Origin: Chloroflexota bacterium
Lineage (GTDB): Bacteria; Chloroflexota; Dehalococcoidia; GIF9; UBA5629
DNA: 25,348 nt
NCBI GenBank assembly: GCA_026389675.1
Contig: JAPLHJ010000033.1
Coordinates: 1 to 25,348, forward strand
Direction: 5' to 3'
Shown here piece after piece: positions 1-8,528 of this stretch (the stretch's first letter is position 1; the number at the start of each line of letters is the position of its first letter). The position numbers were made by a program, and so were the translations under genes. A model generated the notes under the pieces. That model worked only from the letters and a program-made list of their open reading frames with translations. It had not been told where the DNA came from and did not search any database.

Positions 1-1464
1 AGAGGACAGCATCGTTTAGATCCGAGCGGGCAACCCCGCCGGATGGCCGGCATTGTGCAAGACATAACCGAGCGCAAGCAGGCGGAGACGGCGTTGCTGG
101 GTTTAGCAGAAGAAAAATACCAAACCCTTGTAGAGAATATCAACGATGTATTGATTGCACTGGATATCCATGGAAACATGACCTATGTCAGCCCGGTAGT
201 TGAGCGATTAAGTAAGTACAAGGTCAGCGACTTAATAGGGAAACCTTTTACCCAGCTTATTTACCCCGATGACCTGCCGGCCCTTTCAGACCGTTTCACC
301 CGCCTGCTATCAGGGGAACTGGAACCATGGGAATTCCGCGTAGTGGATAAAGACGGCAGACTAATATTTGTGCGCACGTCCAGCCGGCCGGTATACAAAT
401 ACGGAGAGGTCGTGGGTATCACAACCCTGATGACCGACATCACCGAGCGAAGGAAAACCGAGGAGGCACTGCACGAGAGCGAGTCATTGCTTAAAGCAAC
501 CGGCCAGATGGCAAAGGTCGGTGGTTGGGAGGTTGACGCCAAGACTCTCGAGGTAAGCTGGACCGAGGAAACCTACATCATTCACGAACTCCCTCTTGGC
601 TATAAACCTCCTCTGGAAGAGGCTATCAACTACTTCCATCCTGAGGAACGCCAGAAGTTATCAGATTCAATTCAGCGCTCTCTCAAATCTGGTGAAGCCT
701 GGGACATGGAGATGCGATTTATTACGGCAAACGGGAAACACCTGTGGACCCGGGCAATCTGCTCTCCTCAGGTGGTGGATGGAAAAACAATGAAACTTAG
801 GGGCACGTTCCAGGATATCACCGATCGCAAGTTAGCCGAGGAAAAACTAACAAAAAGCTACGAGTCTCTGCAGAAAACCCTGCATGACGCTATCAATACC
901 ATGGTCAAAATTGTGGAAATGAGAGACCCTTATACCGCAGGCCACCAGAATAAAGTGGCCGACCTGGCAGTTGCCATAGCCAGGGAAATGAAGCTGGACG
1001 ATACCCGGGTTGATCAGCTCAGGATGTCGGCGGTAATCCATGATGTAGGTAAAATGTATGTTCCCTCCGATATCCTCGCCAAACCCGGGAAGCTGGCCAA
1101 TATAGAATTAGATTTGATAAAAACTCACTCCCAGGGCGGCTACGATATCGTCAAAAGCATGGATCTACCCTGTTCTGTCGCAAATACAGTCCTTCAACAC
1201 CATGAAAGGCTGGATGGCTCGGGTTATCCCAATCAGCTAAAGGGTGAGGATACGCTCCTGGAAGCCAAAATCCTGGCAGTTGCAGACGTGATTGAAGCTA
1301 TGTCTTCACACCGTCCATACCGGCCAGCCCTGGGTCTTGATAAGGCGCTTGAGGAGATATCAAAGAATAAAGGCAAACTTTATGATCCCGGTGTAGTGGA
1401 CACCTGCCTGGGGCTTTTTAATGCTATTTGCCTGCGCTCTCTGGATGCTATCGCACGCTGTTGA
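1..1464 (+). CDS. Multi-PAS HD-GYP sensor phosphodiesterase, 5'-partial and 3'-altered
   Basis: Predicted cyclic-di-GMP phosphodiesterase controlled by PAS sensor domains. The frame is open to the left edge, and its first visible residues are the end of a PAC motif (GIVQDITERKQAE), so the gene begins outside the window; the ATG at 43 is internal. Counting codons from base 1, a PAC tail is at 1-30, PAS at about 38-154, PAS at about 163-282, and HD-GYP from about 300 to 472. The metal-binding HD pair is in IHDVGKM (347-348) and the GYP signature HHERLDGSGYP is at 400-410, so the catalytic core looks intact. The last residues are abnormal: after YDPGVVDTCLGLF the frame runs into codons that belong, in another frame, to the next gene's membrane domain, giving a foreign tail. 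It overlaps the next CDS by 44 bases. No GGDEF domain is seen. Family assignment is secure; the ligand is unknown. Confidence 0.9.
   Translation, partial: RGQHRLDPSGQPRRMAGIVQDITERKQAETALLGLAEEKYQTLVENINDVLIALDIHGNMTYVSPVVERLSKYKVSDLIGKPFTQLIYPDDLPALSDRFTRLLSGELEPWEFRVVDKDGRLIFVRTSSRPVYKYGEVVGITTLMTDITERRKTEEALHESESLLKATGQMAKVGGWEVDAKTLEVSWTEETYIIHELPLGYKPPLEEAINYFHPEERQKLSDSIQRSLKSGEAWDMEMRFITANGKHLWTRAICSPQVVDGKTMKLRGTFQDITDRKLAEEKLTKSYESLQKTLHDAINTMVKIVEMRDPYTAGHQNKVADLAVAIAREMKLDDTRVDQLRMSAVIHDVGKMYVPSDILAKPGKLANIELDLIKTHSQGGYDIVKSMDLPCSVANTVLQHHERLDGSGYPNQLKGEDTLLEAKILAVADVIEAMSSHRPYRPALGLDKALEEISKNKGKLYDPGVVDTCLGLFNAICLRSLDAIARC
811..1417 (+). repeat. Direct repeat, copy 1 of the duplicated HD-GYP segment
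   Basis: This segment aligns without a gap to 3101-3707 at a constant offset of 2290 bases, from the last PAC motif to the codons for CLGLF. Long stretches match exactly at the protein level, for example INTMVKIVEMRDPYTAGHQ and KALEEISKNKGKLYDP. It marks a tandem gene duplication. Similarity stops at the point where the reading of the downstream gene's membrane domain begins. Confidence 0.85.
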
Positions 1465-3742
1465 AATTGGACTCCCGTTGGCTTCTTCTAAAGAAACCTT
1501 TGTGGGGGCACAACTTGTCCTGGGAATGATAGCCATAACATTATGGCTGTTCTATATTTGGCACTACCTTGGTCCCAGGAATTGGCTTACCTGGCGCACT
1601 TGCATTATGTTCGGCATCATGCCGCTCATAGCTATATTAGCACTCGCGGCCAACAATGCTTTTGGATTTATGTGGACGGGGGTTGGCCTTGACAGCCAGA
1701 ATCCTTACCTGCCGCTTGAACCCACCTACAGCCTAATTTACTGGGCCTGCATGTTTTATTTTGCTGTGCTGACTTTAGCCGGCAGCTTCCTCATCATCTG
1801 GAATATCATCCGCCGTCGTTATGGCTACAGAAGGGAATCGATATATCTGCTAATCGCGGCGGTTCTTCCCCTGATAACAGCTTTTATAGAAGTGACGGGC
1901 CTGCTCTCATTCTTAAAACTCCCGGTCGGACTTACACCTTGGGCAGCCTGTATTGGAGCTATCATACTTATATTTAACCTGCCTCAATTCCATCTGGACC
2001 AGGTCATACCTGTTGCACGTGATGTCATCTTTGAACGTATTGGCGATTGTATATTAGTACTGGATATGCAGAACCGTGTCCTGGACCTGAATCCGGCAGC
2101 AGAGCAACTGACCGGCTACAGGATTGAGGATGCCTCTGGACTGTCGATAGAACGGATTTGGCCTTATCAGTCTGCTCAGATGGTGCCGTTCAATAAAATG
2201 GCCAAAGAGGGTGAGACGCTGGTCTTAGAACGAGATGGTAAACAGCGAAGCTATGACCTGCATATCTCTCCCTTAACTGATGCAGGGGGTGGTACCACAA
2301 GTAAAGTGGTTTTGCTTACAGATATCACCGAGCGCAAGAAGGCGGAAGAGTCGCTGAGAAGGGAGCATATAATGCTTTCGCGGACCGAGGGTATTACACA
2401 TATCGGAAGCTGGGAATGGGATATCGCAACGGATACGGTGACATGGTCGGATGAGTTATTCAGTATCTTCCAGCGGGACCCGTATAAAGGAGCGCCGAGT
2501 TTTGCTGAGCATCCAGCTTTCTATCACCCTGACGACATGGCGCGCCTGCAGCAGGCTGTCGAGACCGCCGTCGCCGATGGGACCTCTTACGAGCTTGAAC
2601 TCCGGGCCATCCGAAAAGATGGTATGACACGGATATGTACGGCGCGTGGAGTCGCCGAAATGGGGCCGGCTGGGCGGCCCGTCCGTCTGGCAGGCTCATT
2701 ACAAGATATCACGGAGAGAAAGCAGGCGGAAGAGTATCTGCGAAATAGCGAATCCCAGTACCACCTGCTTGCGGATCACATGACGGATACTATCAGGTTG
2801 ATGGATATGAATCTCAAGACTACATACCTGAGTCCCTCCGCGGCAAAGCAACGTGGCTTCACCCACCAGGAGATGTTGGAACTACCAATGGAGAAGCAAC
2901 TCACACCGGAATCGCTCAAGTTAGCCATGGGGATACTTTCCAAGGAGATATCCAGGGTGGAAGCCGACGCGGGCTACAATCCCGTACACACTTTAGATCT
3001 TGAGTATTGCTGCAAGGATGGCACAACCGTGTGGGCAGAAAGTAAGTTCAGCGTCATACGGGACAGCAGCGGCGAGCCCATATCCATCCTGGTTGAAGCC
3101 AGAGATATCACCGAGAGAAAGCTGGCCGAAGAAAATCTTGTTAAAAGCTACGAATCCGTGAAGAAAACCCTTAATGATGCCATTAATACCATGGTCAAGA
3201 TTGTGGAAATGAGAGACCCGTACACCGCAGGCCATCAGCATAAAGTGGCCCAACTGGCGGCCGCCATCGCCGGAGAAATGAAGTTGGAAGATACGCGGAT
3301 TGATCAACTGAGGACAGCGGCAGTAGTCCATGATGTCGGAAAAATGTATATTCCCTCCGATATCCTGAGCAGACCCGGACGGCTCTCCGAAATTGAGTTC
3401 AACCTGATAAAAACCCATGCTCAGAGCGGCTATGATATTGTAAGAGGCATGGATTTCCCCGGTAACATCGCCAAGGCCGTGTTGCAGCACCATGAAAGGC
3501 TGGATGGCTCCGGATATCCCAACGGCCTAAAAAGTGAGGATACGCTTTTGGAAGCCAAAATACTGGCTGTTGCTGACGTCATCGAGGCTATGTGCTCCCA
3601 CCGCCCATACCGGCCGGCATTGGGGCGTGATAAGGCACTTGAGGAAATATCAAAGAATAAAGGCAAACTATATGATCCGGATGTAGTAGCTGCCTGCCAA
3701 AGACTATTCACGGAGAAGGGTTTTAATTTCACAGATCAATAG
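1421..3742 (+). CDS. 7TM-PAS-PAS-PAS-HD-GYP phosphodiesterase, N-terminus probably truncated
   Basis: Predicted membrane-anchored c-di-GMP phosphodiesterase of 773 residues. Residues 1-195 form a HisKA_7TM-like membrane domain ending in the family hallmark VIPVARDVIFERIGDCILVL. PAS domains follow at about 205-305, 315-435 and 440-575, each closed by a DITERK motif, then HD-GYP at about 590-765 with the HD pair at 637-638 and HHERLDGSGYP at 690-700. ATG 1421 is the only possible start, because an in-frame TAG lies at 1394-1396. The protein therefore begins inside the second helix of the 7TM domain (FACALWMLSHAVEIG), and helix 1 is absent. The in-frame codons just upstream of the ATG (GFL) still read like that helix, so the gene has probably lost its 5' end. 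A weak GGGG at 1410-1413 could serve as ribosome binding site. The HD-GYP half is a close paralogue of the preceding gene. Confidence 0.88.
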   Translation: MLFACALWMLSHAVEIGLPLASSKETFVGAQLVLGMIAITLWLFYIWHYLGPRNWLTWRTCIMFGIMPLIAILALAANNAFGFMWTGVGLDSQNPYLPLEPTYSLIYWACMFYFAVLTLAGSFLIIWNIIRRRYGYRRESIYLLIAAVLPLITAFIEVTGLLSFLKLPVGLTPWAACIGAIILIFNLPQFHLDQVIPVARDVIFERIGDCILVLDMQNRVLDLNPAAEQLTGYRIEDASGLSIERIWPYQSAQMVPFNKMAKEGETLVLERDGKQRSYDLHISPLTDAGGGTTSKVVLLTDITERKKAEESLRREHIMLSRTEGITHIGSWEWDIATDTVTWSDELFSIFQRDPYKGAPSFAEHPAFYHPDDMARLQQAVETAVADGTSYELELRAIRKDGMTRICTARGVAEMGPAGRPVRLAGSLQDITERKQAEEYLRNSESQYHLLADHMTDTIRLMDMNLKTTYLSPSAAKQRGFTHQEMLELPMEKQLTPESLKLAMGILSKEISRVEADAGYNPVHTLDLEYCCKDGTTVWAESKFSVIRDSSGEPISILVEARDITERKLAEENLVKSYESVKKTLNDAINTMVKIVEMRDPYTAGHQHKVAQLAAAIAGEMKLEDTRIDQLRTAAVVHDVGKMYIPSDILSRPGRLSEIEFNLIKTHAQSGYDIVRGMDFPGNIAKAVLQHHERLDGSGYPNGLKSEDTLLEAKILAVADVIEAMCSHRPYRPALGRDKALEEISKNKGKLYDPDVVAACQRLFTEKGFNFTDQ
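3101..3707 (+). repeat. Direct repeat, copy 2 of the duplicated HD-GYP segment
   Basis: Partner of 811-1417, in phase and without gaps. This copy continues normally to the end of the domain (RLFTEKGFNFTDQ), which shows what the first copy has lost. Confidence 0.85.
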
Positions 3743-3829
3743 TCGCTGCTATGGAAAGCTATATCCTGCCCGCTGTATGTCAGAGTTATAGCTATGGTCT
3801 CCTGACCGGCAGGGTTAAAAGGACATTTC

Positions 3830-3869
3830 AGCAACGGTGTTACCCGGTTAAGCGGGTAACACTGTTGCT
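3830..3869. terminator. Strong hairpin between convergent genes
   Basis: A 17-base stem (AGCAACGGTGTTACCCG at 3830-3846 with CGGGTAACACTGTTGCT at 3853-3869) contains one G-T wobble and a six-base loop GTTAAG. It lies between the stop of the HD-GYP gene (3742) and the convergent stop of the PaaK-like gene (3886), so it probably ends transcription from both sides. Neither side has a long T run, so it is a less typical intrinsic terminator. The rest of 3743-3885 holds nothing else recognisable. Confidence 0.75.
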
Positions 3870-3885
3870 TTGCAGTTTGCAGAAT

Positions 3886-5349
3886 TTAACCTTGCGGTCG
3901 TTGATCGACGATGCGGGTGGCTTTTAACGTGGCGCCGGGATTGAATATCTCGGACAGCTGAACGAATTCCACCCTGGGGGTCAGCTCTACAGCCCTTTTA
4001 ACCTTGTCTTTTAATTCAGCCTCAAGTTTGGCCAGGTCAGCGCCTTTATCCGCTCCTACCAGAAGCCTGATCACATCCATTGAGTAGGGATCGTCCTTAT
4101 TTTCCTTGGCGACGATGAACTGGTACTCGATGACGCCGGAGGTGTTGGCGACCGCGTCGCGCATGATCTCGGGGTTGATCAGGGTTCCCTTGACCTTCAT
4201 CAACTCTTTTGTGCGCGTTCCGTAGGTGCTGCCCACGGTCGTAACGATCCTCTGATCGTTTCTGCCGCAATGCGGGCACTGCTTGTTGGTAATGGCAACG
4301 ATATCACCGACAAGATAACGCAGCAAACAGGTACCGCGGCGATCTAAGTGAGTTATGCAAAGCAGGCCGGGTTCGCCATCAGGCTTGCGTTTGCCTTTCT
4401 CGTCCACCACCTCGAAATAGTACATTTGAGGAACACCCTGGTGGGCGCCGCCCAGTTCCTGGCATTCCTGGAACGCTGTCTGTGACTCAGTAAAGCCAAA
4501 GGCGTTGCTGATAAATATTTCTTTGGCTCCCATTTTCTGCAGGCGCTTGCGCATATCGTCCCTCATTCCCTTGGGGACAGCCTCTCCCAGGGCCTGAACC
4601 TTTTCAACACGCGAGAAGTCCCTGCCCTGTTCTTCAGCAACCATAATAAGCCTTCGGATGTAGGAACCGATCCCGCATAGCACGGTTACATTCTTTTTCT
4701 CGATGTCTTCGATAGCCTGCTGCATCGGCCGGTGTATGTTATAGGGGAAGCCGGGGAGCTGGGCCCCGGTGAAACCGTAGCATAACGTCATACCTGTGGC
4801 TGCCGCGAAATGCTGTGTCTTGTAATATCCGATATGCGGTATGAAATGGAAAGGGAAGAGGTTCATTACTATATCAGAGGGCACCAGGTAACCAATCTTA
4901 GTGCCTACTCTGAACATCCAGGATTGCATGAACATATCGTAGGTCGTGTTGTAGAACCGGGTGGGCAAACCGGTTGTCGTGCCGGTAGTGTAGGTTATCT
5001 CGTAAAGTATGTATTCCATGATATTGTCAAAATCCATGTCAAGTTTGAAGGATTCACCGCGGTCCTTCATGTAGTCTTCCTTGCTGGTTGTAGGCATTTG
5101 TTCAAGGTCGTCCACGGTTTTAATCGCCTTGGCATCCAATCCCCATTCCTTGAACTTGGTGCGATAGAATGGACTGAATTTCTCCAGGCGCTGCATCTGC
5201 TTGACCAGGTTGGCATCCTGCGCGGCGCGTATCTCGTCCTTGCTTTTAAACGAGAGATCCAGGGGTTGATCTTGCTTGTACATGGGCACAGAGTTGATCC
5301 ATGCCATGACCTCTGCCGGATTCTTTGGGACTTTGAACTTGTTTGACAT
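3886..5349 (-). CDS. PaaK-like phenylacetate-CoA ligase family protein
   Basis: Adenylate-forming enzyme of 487 residues, expected to activate an aromatic or other carboxylic acid to its CoA thioester with ATP in the cytoplasm. The ATP-binding loop reads TTGTTTGLPT (121-130), the A5-like motif is FGFTESQ (284-290), a CPHC pair (358-361) sits where PaaK proteins carry their CPCGR knuckle, and the C-terminal lysine of GATLKATR is near 476. Length is a little above classical PaaK (about 430-440). ATG 5349 is preceded by AAGGAG at good spacing. It is the last gene of a three-gene minus-strand operon, 61 bases after the FadD-like ligase, and ends at a hairpin. The substrate cannot be read from sequence; phenylacetate is only one possibility. 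Confidence 0.88.
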   Translation of the reverse strand: MSNKFKVPKNPAEVMAWINSVPMYKQDQPLDLSFKSKDEIRAAQDANLVKQMQRLEKFSPFYRTKFKEWGLDAKAIKTVDDLEQMPTTSKEDYMKDRGESFKLDMDFDNIMEYILYEITYTTGTTTGLPTRFYNTTYDMFMQSWMFRVGTKIGYLVPSDIVMNLFPFHFIPHIGYYKTQHFAAATGMTLCYGFTGAQLPGFPYNIHRPMQQAIEDIEKKNVTVLCGIGSYIRRLIMVAEEQGRDFSRVEKVQALGEAVPKGMRDDMRKRLQKMGAKEIFISNAFGFTESQTAFQECQELGGAHQGVPQMYYFEVVDEKGKRKPDGEPGLLCITHLDRRGTCLLRYLVGDIVAITNKQCPHCGRNDQRIVTTVGSTYGTRTKELMKVKGTLINPEIMRDAVANTSGVIEYQFIVAKENKDDPYSMDVIRLLVGADKGADLAKLEAELKDKVKRAVELTPRVEFVQLSEIFNPGATLKATRIVDQRPQG

Positions 5350-5410
5350 CAGCTAACTCCTTCTAAACAATTTATTTTAAGGCCATTGTTGTCTCGAATC
5401 CTGTCCAGGT

Positions 5411-7021
5411 TTATTCGGCGTTCTGTTTCTCCAGCTTGCGCAGCTCCGCCCTGAGCAGTTTGCCCAGCAGGTTCTTGGGCAGGGCGTCGGTTATCTGCAC
5501 GGCTTTGGGCACCTTGAAGGTGGGCAGCTTCTGCCTGCAGTATGCAATTATCTCTTCGCTGCTCATCAGTTCGTCCTTGCGCAGCACGCAGTAAGCCTTG
5601 ATCTCCTCGCCGTACACCTTGTCGGGAATGCCGATGACGCCCGCATCCGCTATCTGCGGTATCTCAAGCAGGACTTCCTCCACCTCACGCGGCGACACAT
5701 TCTCACCGCCGCGGATGATGATATCCTTCTTGCGGTCGGTGATGTAGAAATAGCCATCGTCATCCATGTAACCCACGTCGCCGGTATGCAGCCAACCGTT
5801 GCGCAGGGCGGCCTCACTCTCTTTGGGTATGTTCCAGTAACCCTTCATGATAGTCGGGCCCCTGACCACCAGTTCCCCTATTTGCCCTGCGGGCAATTCC
5901 TTATCATTGTCATCGAAGATTTTCATGGTGTCGGCCTTGATCATACAGACGCCGATCGAGCCGTACTTGGGAGGCCTGTCGGCACGGTTGCCGCAGGTAG
6001 TTGCGCCGGTCTCTGTCATACCCCAGCCCTCATAGATATCCGCGCCGGTCTTATCCTTCCACAGCCTCCCGATCTCGGGTGGCAGGGGCGCAGCCCCGCA
6101 AGCGCACGATTCCAGGCTGCTCAAGTTGTACTTATCGAAGTCCGGGTGATTGAGCATCATGATATACATGGCGGGGACGCCCGAGAAATTTGATACACCG
6201 AAATCATTTATGTACTTGAGGGCCTGCTCGGGATTGAACCATTTCATGATTATGCTTCGTCCTGCAAAGAGTGTACCCGTCAGCCCCACAGCCAGGCCGA
6301 AAGAGTGCGACAGCGGCAATGCGAACAGGCTGAGGCCAAGGTCCATGCCGGTTATTTTCCTCCTGGTTTGCATCATCTGCTGGGTTCTCATATCGCGGGT
6401 GCGGGTTTGCAGATCAAATGTCGTGCTCAGGTAGCGCGAAACGAAATCGGCATATCCCATTGCTGTCATGTAGAGACTGAAATGGGTATGCATCACCCCT
6501 TTATTAGGCCCGGTGGTGCCGGCCGTATAAATCAGCGCCGCCAGGTCGTCGTTATCAGTCTCCTCGTCCACCAGGCTGTCAGGCTGGCTTGCCACGAATT
6601 TATCGTAACCGATAGCATCGGGTATGCCGTCCTGCTCCGTAACGATAACATGCTTGAGCTCCGGCGCCTGTTTTTGCGCCGCCTGTACCCAGGGCAGGAA
6701 CTCGGGACTGGTTATCGCGGCTTTGGCGCCGCAATTCTGGAAAATGTAGGCGGCCTGGTCAGGCCTGAGCAGGGGATTCAAAGGCACGGCTATGGCGCCG
6801 ATTTTGTAAATGGCCGGAAAAGACCAGATTACTACGGGGCTGTTGGGCATCTGGATGGCCACCCGGTCGCCCCTGCCGATGCCCAGGGATTTGAGGGCGT
6901 TGCCCAGCCGGTTGGAGTTTTGCCCCATCTCAACATTGGTGTACCACTTGCCCTCGAAGTACGCGCTTTCGTATTCTCCGTATTTGTCTATATTGTCCTG
7001 TCCCAGGCTGCCGAGATTCAT
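5411..7021 (-). CDS. FadD-like acyl-CoA synthetase (AMP-forming)
   Basis: ANL-superfamily ligase of 536 residues that converts a fatty or related carboxylic acid to acyl-CoA via an acyl-adenylate. Core motifs are all present: P-loop IYTAGTTGPNKG (164-175), YEGWGMTE (330-337), HTGD (412-415), the hinge and A8 region DRKKDIIIRGGENVSPREVE (429-448), and catalytic Lys521 in PKNLLGKLLRAEL. That lysine context (GKxxR) is the one that acyltransferases modify in acetyl-CoA synthetase-type enzymes. An unusually basic stretch at about 196-225, rich in Arg, Gln and Met, separates the P-loop region from ALPLSHSFG. ATG 7021 has GAGGAGG upstream. It lies 33 bases after the HDAC-like gene and 61 before the PaaK-like gene. 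Chain-length preference is unknown. Confidence 0.9.
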   Translation of the reverse strand: MNLGSLGQDNIDKYGEYESAYFEGKWYTNVEMGQNSNRLGNALKSLGIGRGDRVAIQMPNSPVVIWSFPAIYKIGAIAVPLNPLLRPDQAAYIFQNCGAKAAITSPEFLPWVQAAQKQAPELKHVIVTEQDGIPDAIGYDKFVASQPDSLVDEETDNDDLAALIYTAGTTGPNKGVMHTHFSLYMTAMGYADFVSRYLSTTFDLQTRTRDMRTQQMMQTRRKITGMDLGLSLFALPLSHSFGLAVGLTGTLFAGRSIIMKWFNPEQALKYINDFGVSNFSGVPAMYIMMLNHPDFDKYNLSSLESCACGAAPLPPEIGRLWKDKTGADIYEGWGMTETGATTCGNRADRPPKYGSIGVCMIKADTMKIFDDNDKELPAGQIGELVVRGPTIMKGYWNIPKESEAALRNGWLHTGDVGYMDDDGYFYITDRKKDIIIRGGENVSPREVEEVLLEIPQIADAGVIGIPDKVYGEEIKAYCVLRKDELMSSEEIIAYCRQKLPTFKVPKAVQITDALPKNLLGKLLRAELRKLEKQNAE

Positions 7022-7054
7022 ACCACTGCCTCCTCAACAACTTTTTATTTAAGT

Positions 7055-8185
7055 TTAGAACTGTGCGGGGTTGCGGGGCTGGAAGCATTTCCAGAAAGGT
7101 TTCAGGTTGTTCTTGATTTCCGCTTCAATAAGCTTGGTTTGCCCGTAGGCGGGGTCCTTGTGAAATTTATGGGTTGCGGGCTCGGGCTCCTCGACGTCAA
7201 CGTTCCAGTTGCCCAGGCCGGAGATAAGCGCCAGCCAGGCGTAGGGCAGGACGCGTTTATTGTAGCCGGAGGCGATGAGGTCGAGCTCTTTGCCCTGGCA
7301 TAATTCGTCTGCCAGGTGCCTTACTTTCTCGCCTATCATGTAGAAACCGTGCACCGGCAGGCCGAGGTCGGTAAGCCCGTCATCGGGGTGGGGGTCGGAG
7401 CCGCCGTTGCGGATAATGAACTGGGGTTTGAATTCCCGCACTACGGGTTCTACAATCTCTCCGAAGATGCGGTAGTATGAATCGTAGCCGGCGTTGGGCG
7501 GCAGCGGTATATTCACTGTGAAGCCCTTGCCTTTGTCAGTGCCTATGTCGCCGGCAAAGCCGGTGCCCGGATAGAGGGTATGCGGGTCCTGGTGCAGGTC
7601 GATGAAAAGCACCCGGGGGTCGCGGTAGAAGTATTCGCAGGTGCCGTTGCCGGCGTGGGCATCCGTATCCAGTACGAGCACGCGCTGCAGCTTGTAGTGA
7701 TCGGTGAGATAACGTGCGGCGAAGGCTACATCATTGTAAAGGCAGAAGCCCTCGCCGGAACCCTGCTTGGCGTGGTGCATGCCGCCGCCTATTGAAACAG
7801 CTTTTTTATAGTCTCCGCTCTGAATGAGGTCGCAGCCCATCTTGGCCTGGCCGATGATCAGCCTGGCCGCCTCCTCGAGTTTGCCCGGCGTATCGAAGGG
7901 CATATTGTCCATGCTCTGGTAGAGGCCGAATTTGACATGGTCCAAGTTTCCGTTATGGGCGGCTTTGTAATAGGCGCAGGTGAAATCGATGTAGTCTTTG
8001 TTGCAAATCAGTGCCAGGTCTTCGTCACCGGCAGGAGGCGCCTTGATAAAGTGGTAGTTATCGTCTTCCAGCACGCGTTCCCGCAGGAAATTGGGGAAAA
8101 TCTCATATCGGTCGCCGCGGAACGGGTGACCCGGCCCGTAATCGTACTGGCTTAGATCCTCATCGTAGAGTATCGCAATAGCCAA
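7055..8185 (-). CDS. HDAC-superfamily deacylase (AcuC-like), TTG start
   Basis: Zinc-dependent histone-deacetylase-fold enzyme of 376 residues, expected to remove acyl groups from lysines or small amides. Numbering from the chosen start, the catalytic His pair is in GGGMHHAK (137-138), zinc ligands are Asp175 and His177 in DTDAHAGNGT plus Asp264 in RNGGSDPH, and the catalytic Tyr308 is in ASGYN. The active site thus looks complete. The start is TTG 8185, because AGGGAGG (8191-8197) lies five bases upstream; a further upstream TTG at 8209 would put this ribosome binding site inside the gene. The gene leads an operon with two CoA ligases and is divergent from a GNAT gene, as in the acuABC theme where AcuC deacylates acetyl-CoA synthetase. 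That role is inference; acetoin or polyamine-type substrates are alternatives. Confidence 0.88.
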   Translation of the reverse strand: MAIAILYDEDLSQYDYGPGHPFRGDRYEIFPNFLRERVLEDDNYHFIKAPPAGDEDLALICNKDYIDFTCAYYKAAHNGNLDHVKFGLYQSMDNMPFDTPGKLEEAARLIIGQAKMGCDLIQSGDYKKAVSIGGGMHHAKQGSGEGFCLYNDVAFAARYLTDHYKLQRVLVLDTDAHAGNGTCEYFYRDPRVLFIDLHQDPHTLYPGTGFAGDIGTDKGKGFTVNIPLPPNAGYDSYYRIFGEIVEPVVREFKPQFIIRNGGSDPHPDDGLTDLGLPVHGFYMIGEKVRHLADELCQGKELDLIASGYNKRVLPYAWLALISGLGNWNVDVEEPEPATHKFHKDPAYGQTKLIEAEIKNNLKPFWKCFQPRNPAQF

Positions 8186-8528
8186 GGTGGCCTCCCTGCT
8201 ATTTTTCAAAATTAAAGATAGTGAAATATTACTCTACCGCGGAAAGATAAACAAGAGGTATGGCAATGGTGACTTGCGCATGCTTGCGTAATGATGGCAA
8301 CCGCCATATTGATATGAAGAATAGTGTATAATACCAGTGTACATGGTAGGATGAACATGGCGGTGGACAAGTAATTATTTTGTGCGTTGATTGGGGGTAA
8401 GGATATTGCTGAGGATTTTTTTGACTGGGGAAAATTAATTCGAATTTAATCAATGTGTAGCAGTTTGATTATGCCCTGGTTAGTTGACTTTGGAGTGGGA
8501 AAATGAACGATATCAAGGGAGGTAAAGG
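8186..8528. promoter_or_regulatory. Divergent intergenic region between HDAC-like and GNAT genes
   Basis: This 343-base, AT-rich stretch has no convincing gene. It contains a perfect eight-base inverted repeat, ACCGCCAT (8300-8307) and ATGGCGGT (8357-8364), flanking a consensus TATAAT (8327-8332) that lacks a good -35. For the minus strand, a weak pair TTGTTT (8249-8254) and TAATAT (8226-8231) with 17-base spacing could drive the HDAC operon. The better plus-strand promoter is listed separately. The repeat could be an operator, which is a guess from position. Confidence 0.4.
8421..8450 (+). promoter_or_regulatory. Sigma70-type promoter for the GNAT gene
   Basis: TTGACT (8421-8426) and TTTAAT (8445-8450), each one base from consensus, are separated by 18 bases. 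The start of transcription would be near 8457, giving a leader of about 70 bases before ATG 8529. Confidence 0.5.

Noticed and set aside
6305..7303. A 332-codon open frame on the plus strand
   Set aside because: It lies antisense to the FadD-like and HDAC-like genes, whose motifs are unmistakable; it has no recognisable motif of its own.
8186..8209. TTG at 8209 as start of the HDAC-like gene
   Set aside because: It would place the strong AGGGAGG ribosome binding site inside the coding sequence and adds eight residues not typical of the family.
8229..8453. A 74-codon open frame on the minus strand in the GNAT/HDAC gap
   Set aside because: Its composition is unlike a protein, it has no ribosome binding site or motif, and it covers the divergent promoter region.
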